Shown here: in pieces, positions 12,201 to 23,385 of the stretch
Position numbering within the stretch: the stretch's first letter is position 1
Layout: each line of letters opens with the position of its first letter
NCBI GenBank assembly: GCA_015039465.1
Contig: MU130643.1
Coordinates: 26,802-90,801, forward strand
Length of the DNA stretch: 64,000 bases
Origin: Phlegmacium glaucopus
Lineage: Eukaryota > Basidiomycota > Agaricomycetes > Agaricales > Cortinariaceae
Direction: 5' to 3'
Program-made: the position numbers and the translations under genes
The notes under the pieces: generated by a model
Seen by the model: only the letters and a program-made list of their open reading frames with translations
The model's database searches: none
Told to the model about the DNA's origin: nothing

Positions 12201-12705
12201 AGACACCCTCACCAGTATGTCAAATCTAGCAAGCACATACAGGGATCAGGGAAGGTGGAATGAGGCAGAGCAGCTGCAGGTTCAAGTTATGGACATAAGG
12301 AAGAAGCTCCTTGGTGCAGAACATCCAAATACCCTCAACAGTATGGCAAATCTAGCAAGCACATACAGGAATCAGGGAAGGTGGAATGAGGCAGAGCAGC
12401 TGGAGGTTCAAGTTATGGACATGAGGAAGAAGCTGCTTGGTGCAGAACATCCAGATACCCTCACCAGTACACAAAATGTAGCAAGCACATACAGCAATCA
12501 GGGAAGATGGAATGAGGCAGAGCAGCTGCAGGTTCAAGTTATGGACATGAAAAAGAAGGTACTTGGTGCAGAACATCCAGACACCCTCAACAGCATGGCA
12601 AATCTATCAAGCACATACAGGCATCAGGGAAGGTGGAATGATGCAGAGAAATTAGAGTTTGAAGTTCTAACTTATAGGGAAGAGCATGGGAAGAGACTGA
12701 AGTAG
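9284..12705 (+). CDS. NLR-like NB-ARC/TPR protein, intact copy
   Basis: Eight exons join in frame to about 1010 residues: 9284-9484, 9543-9626, 9686-9772, 9829-9915, 9974-10114, 10168-10236, 10290-10534 and 10587-12705 (stop TAG). Residues 1-67 begin with a basic segment (MKRIFKKIV) and the next 130 are Ala/Ser/Val/Pro-rich 29-residue repeats, with no effector domain I recognise. The NB-ARC core follows: Walker A WGTGGIGKT near 284-292, Walker B EWLIIFDN near 355, sensor-like GNILITSRN near 378 and LGGIPLAVDHAG near 440. From about 694 come seven full 42-residue TPR units (kinesin-light-chain type, LLGAEHPDTLTSM) and a partial eighth. This is the layout of fungal STAND proteins, which sense non-self or other signals through the repeats and oligomerise on nucleotide binding; the ligand is unknown. 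A convergent calpain-like gene lies downstream in the original arrangement. Confidence 0.9.
9543..9973 (+). repeat. Tandem exon-plus-intron units in the first NLR gene
   Basis: Three consecutive units of 143, 143 and 145 bases, each an exon of 84-87 bases followed by an intron of 56-59 bases, are near copies of each other. Exons all start (A/T)AH(D/N)L and end G/S-V-(T/N), all introns begin GTGAGT or GTGAGC and end CATCGATCAG or similar, and all exons are phase 0 on both sides. The second NLR has only two such units. Confidence 0.9.
11752..12703 (+). repeat. TPR repeat array, 126-base period
   Basis: Seven full units of 42 codons and a partial eighth, most differing at only a few residues. 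DNA identity between units is very high, which suggests homogenisation by unequal exchange or conversion. Confidence 0.92.
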
Positions 12706-13330
12706 TCTAATAATAGTGTTTGTACTCTACCCTGTTGACTTTCAATTGCATTATGTTTTGGAACAAATAACTTAAATTCCAGATTTTTAGCAGAAAATTA
12801 TAGAAAAGGTGCAGTTTTTAACAAACTTTGGAACCCTCATTTCCAAGTCAAAAATAATGAAAGTACAAGAACCATTTAGGCTATGACCTGTTGGAATATA
12901 TTCCTATTATTTCAGGACTGATATCTTGTTTCCTAGTCATGTGACCAACTCACTCTGTCATACTTTCATTTCATCACATCTTTTCCTCATTTGTCATTCT
13001 TTCCTGACACTGAGATTATTGAAGAGACACTATTGAGTATATATACCCTTTGTTTATCTTTAACACTGACTATATTTCCTGCTTAGTATTTCCAGGAGAC
13101 CAACTGGTGTTTGTGGAAATCTATCCACTCAAATATTTTCAGAATTGTTACTAATTTCTTTGAAGCTACAGAGTACTCAAAAAGTTGAAATTGATTGGAG
13201 ACAAAACTATAAGTTATAAATTTCTGACTACAACTCCTTCCTGGATTAGGTAGCATATTGCCAAGTACAAAAAAATACTTGAATAAAAAACTACTATTAT
13301 GATCTCCAGAAGTCTGGTTTCAGGCCTGAT
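12706..13330. other. 3' flank of the first NLR gene
   Basis: No gene. The whole stretch is nearly identical to 28,090-28,725 downstream of the second copy, including a TATATATACCC word. It ends with the target duplication CTGAT (13,326-13,330) of the Copia element. Confidence 0.6.
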
Positions 13331-13661
13331 TATTGAACAAATGTAACTCAGTCTCTGAATAAAAGGACTTCATTTCGGTACTCTATACCTATTGAACAAA
13401 TATAACTGTAACTATATCAGAACCAAGCTGTAATAGTAAAGTAATGGTACGAACCTCAGTCTCTGAATAAAAGGACTGAGGTTATGACAAATGAATAATG
13501 TATCGTATATGAAGAAAAATCCTCCCCACTCTTGGGTTACTATGGTATGCGAGTGAACGTGGTTACAGAGCAAGAATGGAATGGAGATCTGTATGAGTAA
13601 GAAAAATACAAGTTAAAAATACCTTCACTGTTCCTGACAATGAACAGTTTGTAATCCAACA
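13331..13661 (-). repeat. Copia 3' LTR
   Basis: 331 bases; in element orientation it starts TGTTGGATTAC and ends TTTGTTCAATA. Its left neighbour is the host 5-mer CTGAT. Confidence 0.92.
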
Positions 13662-13673
13662 CTCCCCCTCAAA
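13662..13673 (-). other. Copia polypurine tract
   Basis: On the minus strand TTTGAGGGGGAG runs directly into the 3' LTR, as expected of the plus-strand primer. It overlaps the RNase H stop codon. Confidence 0.75.
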
Positions 13674-16600
13674 CCATGCCAAGTCCAAGTGCCGAGGCGA
13701 AATGCTTGGCCTTAATAGAAGGTAACGCCTGAGTTAATGTGTCAGCTGTCATGTCGTTGGTAGGACAATAAATGAGCTTGATGGTTCCGGCTTCGATAAT
13801 GTACCGAATAAAATGATAGCGTATGTCGATATGTTTTGTACGTGTGTGGTAGTGTCCATCATGAGCCAAGGCAATGGCAGACTTGCTATCGCTGAACAAG
13901 GTAGTTGGTGTATCGACTGAGCCGAATAGTTTGCCAATAAGGCGGCGGAGCCAGACTGCTTCTTTTGCGGCGTGGGTTGCTGCAACGTATTCGGCTTCCG
14001 TTGTCGATAAGGTGACCAGTTCTTGCTTCTTTGAAGACCACAAAATAGCCCCTCCATCCACCATAAAAATGTACCCTGTTATTGCTCGTCTATGTTCCTG
14101 TGATGCTCCATCTGCGTCCACATACCCCACGAGCCCTCTTTTCTCTCCTCCGTAAATTAACTCTAATTTCTTTGTTCCCAACAGATAGCGAAAAATTCGC
14201 TTCACGGCTTCCCAGTGCTCCCATCCAGGATTGTCTGAGAATTGTGCCACCGTCGATGTTGCAAACACTATGTCCGGTCTGGTACCCATGGCTGCATACA
14301 TCAACGAGCCAACCGCTTCTCTATATGGTATGTTCTTCATCTTGGTTATATCTTCGATTTTGGCAGGTGATTGGGATTTTAGTAGTGGAACTGATGGATC
14401 TATCGGGATCGACGAGGGCTTCAAATCGTTGAAGTTGAACCTGGTGATTATTGAGTCGATATAGGCATGTTGGGATAGGGAAATGGTCTTGTTGACAAGA
14501 TCATGATTGATCTTGATACCGAGGAGCCAGTGAGCTGCTCCAAGATCGGTGAGTTTGTATTTCTTGTTCATCTCAATTTTGAAGCCGTTAATGAGTTTTT
14601 GAAAACTCCCAGTTACCATACAGTCATCAACGTGTATTGCCAGTATTATCACTGCCTCTCCAACTCGCTTAAAGAACACCCCATGGTCTGCCTCCATTCT
14701 GGTAAACCCCAGTTTGCTTAGTGCCCGATTAAGCGCCTTGTACCAGTTCTTTGCACCTTGCTTTAATCCGTACAGCGTCTTCAGCAATTTCCAAACCCAC
14801 TCTCATCCTTTCGTCTCATAACCTGGTGGTTGCTCAAGGTATATCGTTTTGCCTTCTCCCAGTGGGCTATTTAAATAAGCTGAATTGAAGTTGAAGGTGT
14901 CAACAGGCCAACCGTTACGAGCAGCAAGTGCGAGGAGTAGTCGAAAGGATGCAAGTTTCGCTACTGGTGCATAGGTTTCGTAGTAATCGATGCCGTATAT
15001 TTGGGTGAATCCTTTTGCAACTAATCGAGCTTTATATTTTTTGATTTCGCCAGTGGCATTCTTTTTGATTCAAAGTACCCATCGGTTGTCGACCACATTC
15101 GCGTCTGGAGGCCTCTTGACTAGCTCGTAAGTGCCAGATTTTTGTAGATTGTTGAGCTCAATCTCGATGGCTTCCTTCCACTTAGGCCAATCCGGACGTC
15201 TTCTAGCTTCGTCATACGTGGGTTCAATCCCCTCAGCACCTCCAAGCGCACTCGCCATCGCATACTCTTCAATCACCACATCACCAACCCTTCCTTCCAC
15301 AAGATTTACTTCAAGTATTGATCCTCCCTGCAAACCCTTGGGAAGTACTCCTCTCTCCCCTGTTATACCGTCGCCTCCTCTCAACCTCTTGATATACCCA
15401 GATTCCTTGCAAACGCGCTTCCCTCTTCCTTCAGCTACTTTGATTGGTCCATCGTTAGGCTGTTCGGTGACATCCTCAACTTCTGGAATTTCTGGTATTT
15501 CGGGGATCGATTTGGCTTTCTCTTTTGTTGATTCAACATCCTCAACTTCTCCAACTTCTTCCTCTAAAGGTGCGATCCTGATCCTTATCTCTTCTTCTTC
15601 AAAATTGAGTTTGACACTTCTCTCAACAGTTACGGATCTCTTCTCTGGCCAGTAGATATGGTGTCCCTCCTTGGTATCAGGATCGAACCCCATCCATCTG
15701 CCAATTTTTGAGTGTCCGTCTAGTTTTGAGCCGCTCGGATTGTGTACTCGGACTTTACATCCCCAGGTTTGTAGGTTGGAAAGGTTGGGCTTTCAGCCAT
15801 TCAGGACTTCATAAGGAGTTGTTTCTTTGAGACTTCGAGTCCAGGTACAATTTTCAAATAAACCACATGCATTGTAGCCTCAGCCCATAGGAATTTAGGA
15901 AGATTGGATTTGTGAAGCATTGCTCGAACCTTTTCAAGTATAGTTCGATTGAGGCGCTCGGCGACACTGTTATGCTTGGGAGTATCATGAACCGTAAGTC
16001 GTCTAATTGTTCCAGCTTTCTTGAGGTGATCGGAAAACTCTTCACTTAGATATTCTCCCCCTCGATCCAAGCGCAGGCATTTTATGCGAGTGTTATACTG
16101 AGTTGATAACCAGGCCTTGTAAACTTGGTAGAAATTCAGAGCTTTGTCTTTGGTTTGTAGGAAGTGTACGTTCGTGTATTTGCTGTAGTCATCCGTGAAA
16201 CTGATAAAATATCTCTTCTGGTTGATAGATTTGACTGGAGCTGGTCCCCATAAATCAGAGTGGATTTTGTCGCCTACAGCAACACTTTTTCCTTCCTCTC
16301 AAACCTTTGTCACTGCTCTTCTTTCTCCTTTTGCCCACTCACAAGACTCGCAAACTCCAGGTTCGCTACTGGCGTCTAAATCAACACCTTCAACAAGACC
16401 TTTTCCAACTAGCAGTTTGGCTCTTTCGTGCGATACATGACCAAGTCGGCGGTGTAGTTCGTTGATAGACAGGCTTTCCTTTGCATTTGAAGTATATGCG
16501 TTTGCTTCTGAATTTGGAGTAAATATCCGGTACAGTCCCCCACTATCTCCCTTTCTTTGTTATAGATTCGGCAAACATCTCTGGTGAATAGTGCTGTCGA

Positions 16601-16759
16601 TCTGGCGTTGGTGATCTGACTTATCAATACCAAGGTGACTTTCATAGACGCCGAGTACAATACATCCTTCAAGAGGACACGAGACAAATGTTCCCCTTTA
16701 GGTATGTAAATATACATATCTCCTCTCCCTGTGGCCTGGTAGGTTCGTGTATCAGCCAC
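13669..16759 (-). pseudogene. Copia pol: integrase, reverse transcriptase, RNase H
   Basis: From 16,759 downwards the minus strand gives the gag-pre-integrase segment, a retroviral-type integrase core (LRLDRGGEY, HNSVAERLNRTILEK), the reverse transcriptase start (LLKTLYGLKQGAKNWY), its active-site box as HVDD (ILAIHVDDCMVTGS) and RNase H (EAEYVAATHAAKEAVW, ending LGLGMV). Four in-frame TGA codons break it, at 16,299-16,301, 15,793-15,795, 15,070-15,072 and 14,803-14,805. At each, family sequence would fit an Arg (CGA), so all look like single C-to-T changes. No frameshift is needed elsewhere. In a live element pol makes cDNA from element RNA in virus-like particles and integrates it. Confidence 0.9.
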
Positions 16760-18110
16760 GGTATAAATCGTTGTTGTTGTTGAATATAAACACCAACCAG
16801 AGAGCAGTGGACCAGACCTTAGGTCAAGAGACTCCCTGTTGTTCGTTTAGGGAAGGTATAACCTTGACTTTTAACACACAGAGGTAAGGGGAAGGAATAG
16901 AGAAGAGAAGGAGGAGGATGAAGGTCTTGGAAGATGAATGAGGTATAAGACGAGGATGAGGATGAGCAAGAGAGAGTCTTCAGTAAGACTATAGCGGTTG
17001 AGGGATAGGGGATAGATTGACAGTAAGGGGCAAGAAAAGCAAACTTAAGGGAGGAATTCACTGGAATTCCACTGAGATGATGAAAGGGGGGGGTAAGAAT
17101 GAATTGAACTGAACTACCTATCCTGGTACAAAAGAGCAGTATTTATACCCTAAGGATGAGGCTATGTAAAACAATAAAAGGAAAAGAAGTACACGCTGTC
17201 AAAGGAAGAAAGATAAAGAGAGGACAGCTGCGAGAAGAAAAGAACAATGGAAAAGAAGAAGGAACAATAAAAAAATCTGTAAAGTGTCAAAGTGCGAGAG
17301 AAAAGAAAAGAAGGCAGTGTACATAGTCCAATAGCAAAAATATATCAACTCCATAGGCGTGTGGTCATGTCAAAAATATGAAAGGTCCTGAGTCAACACT
17401 TGAAAGGCGCAGCCTTGTTCCCAAGAAAACACTACTTGCCCATGATCCCATGTCGCACAGCCTTGATAACACTTGACACACTGCGAGAATAATCCTCTGC
17501 TGCTGATTCATCTGCAATTCCTGCTTAGTCATGATCCTCCTGGACTTCCTAAATTGTCATAAAGAGGGTGGGAAGGCTTCAGGTACCGCGTGAATGATGG
17601 TTTTGGCAGTGAATGATAAGATAAGAGGTAGATGAGTGAGGATAGGGGACTGAGTGAGATCCAGGAGCGAGGTATGGCAAGATAGATAGCTGAGGCGAAG
17701 ACTTGTGGGTCCATAGCCACAACAACAATGACAAAGCCTTTGACATAATGGGAGATGTAACTGATGCGTCCATAAACGGGCCGTTCTTGAAATGATGGGC
17801 CATAGATGCGATCAAACGCGAGCCGATGACCAACGCGAATAGTAGATTGATCGCTTTGCTGGATCACTAGCCAAGGGACAAACGGATGGTAGATGTTAAG
17901 GAGCATGTCGATAGTGTAAATGATAGACAACATAGTGGAGGACATTGAGGATATGATGAGCGATGAGGATGTTAACGTTGAACAAATGATGTTGTTGACC
18001 AGGAACGCGATTCAGCTGCTTCCAAAATAGGTAAGTGAATTCAAAGTCCGCTTATTTTTCATGATGGCAACTTTAAGCTTTGTTCTCACGCTACCAATCA
18101 GTATTGGTGC
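16760..18110. mobile_element. Insertion of about 1.35 kb inside the Copia element, unclassified
   Basis: Copia protease and integrase frames join perfectly when 16,760-18,110 is removed. Flanks GCCAC (16,755-16,759) and GCGAC (18,111-18,115) could be a 5-base duplication with one change. The insert is purine-rich on plus from 16,860 to 17,330, has a GTTGTTGTTGTTG run at its left end and a short palindrome, ACCAATCAGTATTGGT, at its right end. A minus-strand frame at 17,945-17,529 matches nothing I know. It may be a solo LTR or a small non-autonomous element. Confidence 0.6.
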
Positions 18111-19438
18111 GCGACAGCGGTAATAGGTACTGGTTCGGTTTCGACGAAGTTTATGAACTTATGGTGAAATCCAGACATATGACAAGTAGCGCCCACATCG
18201 TACAGATCAATTTCAACTCCAGTTGTTCTAGTAAGTTGGGTGGAGTTTAGACTCGTGTATGCAGTGTCTGGGGAGATATTATCGAGCGCTTCCAGATTGC
18301 TGTTGAAAATATCATCTTTCAGATCGATATAATCTTCAAGAAGATCGGGTATGTCGCTCATTTCATCAAAATCCGAGTGTTGATCTGGCTCAGATAAATA
18401 GATATTGTCTATATCAATATCGGCTGGGTCAGTATCGAGCGCTATGTCTGTATCATCTTCAGTTTTGGGGTCAAAGAAGTCGTCTAGGGTCACCATCCAG
18501 GCTTCCTCGATTTTGTCTACTGTCTCTTTCGCTGTGGCTGAGGTCTCTCCACTCTTTGCCTTTGCTTTTGACTTCCCCTTTTGCTTTGGACCCTGTCCTT
18601 CCTTTCCACCTCCCAGTGCCCAACAATCAGCTGCGTAATGCCCCTTCTTATGGCAATTAAAACATTTGACACTGCTTTTTCTGGAGCTCGATCCCGAGCT
18701 AGAACCTCCCCTACGACCCTTCCCGGAATCACTGGAGTAGAAGGCAACATTTTCGTCCTTCTTGCCGATTTTGGACTTCAAATTTCGGCGTTCATATTCT
18801 TCAGTTATAGCAAGCATGAGATCGTCAGCTGACAGAGTTTTTCCTAGGACACTTGAGGTGGCATTTACGGCAGAAATATATGGGTCATATGATGAAGGTA
18901 GGGAACCCAGTATTATGGCGTAGAAGTCGTTTTCTGTTAAAGACTGACCCATCGATGCTAGGTCTTCACGCATAGTTTGGAGTGTGGAGAAATGGGTGGC
19001 TACGTCGCCCTTTTCCAGGCACCTCTGTTCTTGCATGCGTCTTCGCAGATCAACTGAGACCATTCGAGATTTGTTTTGGAAATTCTTGGATAATTCCGTC
19101 CAAATTTCATAGGCTGTCCCTTTGGAACGGATTTTCATAAAAAGTGAGTTGGGTATAGAGCTGGCGATTTGTTGTTTAACGATTGCTTCGCTTTGTTTCC
19201 ATTCTTTCATTTCTTTCTTCCACTCTTTTATCAGCAACTTTTGTTCATCGGATAGAGTTCCTTCCAGATCGGTAACAGGGCAGATCAGCTCTCCATCGAG
19301 CTCGTCAAGGTGATCGAGAAGACCGCGAGCATCGATAGACCAGAGAAAATGATCCTTGAATATAACCCAGTTCGCGCCGGATGCATCAAGTTTCGGAATA
19401 CGAAGAAACTCGTCACCAAGTTTGGTAGATGTCGACAT
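18111..19438 (-). pseudogene. Copia gag and protease
   Basis: Translation from the ATG at 19,438 gives a UBN2-type Gag (NWVIFKDHFLWSIDARGLLDHL, then LGSLPSSYDPY), a CCHC zinc knuckle (CFNCHKKGHYAADC) near 18,640 and an acidic linker. The protease begins with YDVGATCHMSG near 18,175. Retroelement proteases need Asp-Ser/Thr-Gly, so Val in place of Ser should weaken or kill it. The frame is open until it runs into the foreign insertion at 18,110. Gag would coat element RNA; the knuckle binds it. Confidence 0.9.
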
Positions 19439-19515
19439 TGTATTGGGGATGGAAGTAGATAAAGTAAATGTAATGGTTTGGGTGGTTTTCGTTCTTTGTT
19501 TAAAGACTGAGCTCG

Positions 19516-19527
19516 GGGCCCATAACC
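19516..19527 (-). other. Copia primer-binding site, initiator-Met half-tRNA type
   Basis: GGGCCCATAACC on plus lies directly beside the 5' LTR. This word equals the anticodon arm of eukaryotic initiator tRNA-Met, so the element RNA would read its complement. Drosophila copia and yeast Ty5 are primed the same way, from a tRNA cut in the anticodon loop. Confidence 0.75.
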
Positions 19528-20434
19528 TATTGAACAAATGTAACTCAGTCTCTGAATAAAAGGACTTCATTTCGGTACTCTATACCTATTGAACAAATGT
19601 AACTGTAACTATATCAGAACCAAGCTGTAATAGTGTTAAGTTTGAGAACTCTATTCCGGAGTATCGGACGGAGTTTGACCGGAACGGAACCACGGAACGG
19701 GAAAGGACTATAGCCTCAGCGTATGTGCTGTGCTACCCTAAACCCCCGTGTCCTAATTTCGGAGTAAGAACGGAACGGAGTGGTACCGGAAGTTGCAGTG
19801 ACTTAGAGGAAGACAAGGAGGAGGAAACTATGTTGATATTCGAACTGAGGGAAAACATACAAGTTCGAGTACTTTAAATATAAAAGGAATTGCAACCGAA
19901 ATAAGAATATAAATATAAGTGCTGCATTCTGCTCCCGGGAAGGTCCTGCATTCTTGGGTGAATAATCCATGGCAGGTATGCTGACTGATGGTGGGAAGGA
20001 TGATGACAAAGAATAGTGGTAGTGGTGAAGAAGTGGTAATGGGTTTGGAGTATAGACAGAAGAACCAGAATGACACGGAAAAGTCTTGGCGTTGAACATA
20101 GGAAGAGTAGTTCAGGATATAAGGGAAGGCACTGTACAGAGTACGGACTACCGGAAACAGCTCCGACAGAGCCGGACCAGAGTAACATATAACAGAATGT
20201 AACAAATAGTAAAGTAATGGTACGAACCTCAGTCTCTGAATAAAAGGACTGAGGTTATGAAAAACGAATAATGTATCATATATGAAGAAAAATCCTCCCC
20301 ATTCTTGGGTTACTACGGTATGCGAGTGAATGTGGTTACAGAGCAAGAATGGAATGGAGATTCATATGAGTAAGAAAAATACAAGTTAAAAATACCTTCA
20401 CTGTTCCTGACAATGAACGGTTTGTAATCCAACA
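19528..20434 (-). repeat. Copia 5' LTR, split by a solo LTR
   Basis: The two parts (19,528-19,633 and 20,205-20,434, sharing AATAG) match the 3' LTR at 13,331-13,661. Immediately right is CTGAT, the target duplication. Confidence 0.92.
19634..20204. repeat. Solo LTR (571 bases) nested in the Copia LTR
   Basis: Starts TGTTAAG, ends GTAACA and is flanked by AATAG on both sides (19,629-19,633 and 20,205-20,209). The intact 3' LTR of the Copia element gives the empty site. It is rich in CCGGA/ACGGA words near its left end, like the solo LTR at 2936-3348, so the two may be related families. Confidence 0.9.
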
Positions 20435-23385
20435 CTGATTATCCCCCAATACTGGTGTTTGAATATCATCCTCATGAGAGGTTAACAAGAACTGAGTAGT
20501 TTTTTTTCTTCTTTCTTTCTCTGTTGGTTTCAAATGTCCTTTGACAATGCCATCTCTTTGGTAAATACATTGAGAAAACAAAATGAAAAAAAAGGTAGAA
20601 ATATATGATTATGTAATAGCCATAGCCAGTAAGTAGGTAGATAAGTGCCAACCTTTGTCCACCTTTCAGGTGGGGTAACTAAAAAACCTATGCTTTAACC
20701 TCATCCATACTAGTTTTTACCTCAACCACAGCCTTCAAACATCCAACAACCAACAACCACAGCAGGAACATCTTTATGGGTATACACCCTTAACCCCAAC
20801 ATACACAGAATTCAAATCATCATGAGGAATTGTCACTTTGCCTTTCTCCTCTTCCTTCTCTGTCTCGACGGCGATGGAATCTCCATAGTTGCTGTTGTTA
20901 TATCCACGTTGCGTACTCTCACATACATTTCCTTCGTTAACGCTAACGCTATCAGGAGGGGTATGAGAGTCTGCGTTTGGTGCGGCTGGTGTGACTGTAC
21001 CACCAGTAGCAGTATCGGATTCAACTGATACGTCAGTAGGAACAGGTTTGTCTGGGATAGGGTCTACCACTTTGGTAGCGGTGGTAGTTGCCGTAGCAGC
21101 TGTCTTGTTAACCACAACAATTTTGACTTTGGTCGTGGTAGTCGTGGTAGTCGTGGTGGTAGTGGTAGTAACGGTTCCATCTTCCGTTTTTTTGTTCTGT
21201 TTTAGTAGTCGTAGTATCCTCTGATGGTTTCTTCTTCTTTTCATATTCTCCGAAATCATGTTGTATCAATGTTTCGAGTGTGGCTGGTAAGAATTGTTTT
21301 TTTGTCGCTGGAAAACGTAAGGATTTCAGAGGTTAAGTGGGTTTAGAATGTGAATCGAGATGCCCCTTGCTCGGTTTTTGACATCTTTATAGAAGAAGGA
21401 CGGGATAAGTGAATGGGATTTAATAATGCTATCACTTGGCGCTTGGCTCGCTCAGTTAAGATCCGAGGCAGTATTTTCGTAGTTGCCATTCATCAACAGT
21501 AGGTGTTATTCTGTGGGAAAAAAAAGGTATATTGAACAATGAAAAAACAATCGGTTCTCAGAAAAAACCAAAACTGCTTACTTCATTACGATCCAATGTT
21601 CGAACCAAACGAACCTAACAAATTTTTTAAAAAAGGACATTTTCGGAATTTCTTTTTTTGGTGGCTTAATTCGACGACTACCCACATAAACGATATAATT
21701 CCCTGCCTCTAAGTCGACTTCCAAATGAACACTACGGAGATTAAAATCCGAATGACCAGATTCAGCGATAGGTTCCCCCCGACCTTCTTTGACAAGAGTA
21801 AAATCCATGGTCCAAGATGCGAGACCTGCGACATCTCTGTAATATCTTGAATCGAGTTGAGAAAGTACGATGATGGTGGCAGAAGGTCCTGGAAGTGAGA
21901 ACGTAACTGGAAATATATAGTGAGGAAAGACGATATGTAAAGGGTTAGGAAAACTTACAGGTCACATCGCCATAAGACCAAGCGACGGGAAGAGGTGGAA
22001 CGGGGACGTGGAGCCATTGAGATGACATCATCCAAGTAGAATCGAAAAGAATAGTCCTATCAATCTGCGCAAAACATTCCAACCAATCCGAATCTTCTTG
22101 GAATTAGCCAGAGGCAGGAAAAAGGGTTTTTCAAACGCACATTCCATTACGAATTGCCCATCATCCCCAGACGTATGTCCTAATTTCAACCATTCCTGTG
22201 TCCATTCCTTTGAACCATCCGACCATCGACCTGTCCATTCAGATTTCCTCCATGGGTTACGAATGACGACGAATCTCTTTCCATTACATTTTACCGCTCG
22301 AAGAACCGAATATACGTGGTTTCCGATCAAGCCTTGTACTTTAGCACCCGTGGCGCCACTTCTTGTACTGTCGAGGTTGTTGAATGAACATCCTCAAAGT
22401 CGGTCTTTGTTGGCTCCGCTTACTTCTTCGTCCCAGAACCGTTCAGGTTCCAAAATGTCCTAAATATTTTTGCGTTGAAATTATGTGAAGCATTTCGTTA
22501 TGAACCATACTTTGCTCTTTAAAACTGTCGGAACCCCGCTAGAGTACGAAAGATTAGTACATGTATTTTCGTTTGGATTAACAGAAGACTAGGACTTTAC
22601 CCAGTGAGGTCCTCAATCGCATCACATTCCTGACCCCCCAACAAATGAGAATAGTTGCCATGTAATTTCGCATAGGCCTTCTCGATGAGCGGAACCCAAG
22701 TTTCTCCTACTGTTCCCGATTTCGCGAAATACAACGACTGTCCACCTTTCCGAGTTGATTTGTTGTAGACATCTTTTTTTTGTCGTAGTGATATAGCTCT
22801 TGTTTGCTAGACTTGAATTCTTCGTGTTTCGGAACTCGGTATATAACATACTGTTGGGGGTGACGTTCGGCGTTGAGCAGGCCATTACGGCTTAGGAAAG
22901 GAAAGGAACAACTAACTCGTCGATGATGACAGTGACCCAGACATTATCTCGGAAGAAGATGAAACTATATACGCCAACCTTTTCGTCTCGCTACAAAAAA
23001 TTTCAGTAGGATTATGGTTTAGTAATCACAAAGACCCGAAAACGTTCAGCGACATAGAACTTCTCCACTAAGCCTGGTGCTGTTGAGACGGTAGCAAGGG
23101 CGGAGAGAAACCAACGATCTCCCAATGCTTCTTGGATAATGTCATTCGAATCTGCAGCACCGCCGACGAACAATTGAGGATTATCGAATGCTGAGTGACG
23201 ATGAACATCGGCGGGGGGGACATTTTTCATTAGTTTGCATGAATAGACGATAGAGACATTTGTTCTTGTCATTCTCTATGTCGAACTCGATGTCTCTGGG
23301 GACTCTGTATGAACAAAAAGGATACGTTTGAAGTAGTTCAAATATACCTGAGTTTTCTATCTTTTTCCAGACAATCTTTAGCAAC
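20435..23385. repeat. Segmental duplication, copy 1, right part
   Basis: Continues the first copy beyond the Copia element. 20,435-22,140 aligns with about 28,720-30,383 of copy 2 (calpain 3' region), after which copy 2 is cut by a Gypsy fragment. Confidence 0.85.

Larger units (their letters stand above)
8172..13330. repeat. Segmental duplication, copy 1, left part
   Basis: Aligns by eye with about 23,386-28,725, including calpain 5' exons, promoter region, the complete NLR-like gene and some 620 bases of 3' flank. Copy 1 continues after the Copia element at 20,435. Similarity is high even in introns and 3' flank, so the duplication is fairly recent. Confidence 0.85.
13331..20434 (-). mobile_element. 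Ty1/Copia LTR retrotransposon, defective, with nested insertions
   Basis: A minus-strand Copia element of 7,104 bases including inserts. LTRs lie at 13,331-13,661 (3') and 19,528-20,434 (5', split by a solo LTR). Both ends are flanked by CTGAT (13,326-13,330 and 20,435-20,439), and the second duplication copy shows the intact site at about 28,718-28,730. Read in its own direction the order is 5' LTR, primer site, Gag, protease, integrase, reverse transcriptase, RNase H, polypurine tract and 3' LTR. The LTRs differ at roughly ten of 331 positions. Stops in pol and a 1.35 kb insertion between protease and integrase make it non-functional. Confidence 0.92.

Noticed and set aside
10486..12705. 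A single-exon NLR gene starting at 10,486
   Set aside because: That frame skips the Walker A motif, which lies in exon 7 in another frame; comparison of the two copies supports the eight-exon model.
13669..20434. Repeat-induced point mutation of the classic fungal type
   Set aside because: Stops are limited to CGA to TGA changes with varied preceding bases and the element is not generally A/T-shifted; the test needs a copy alignment.
20833..21224. Poly-Val open frame on plus opposite the calpain tail
   Set aside because: Shadow of the Thr-rich minus-strand coding repeat.
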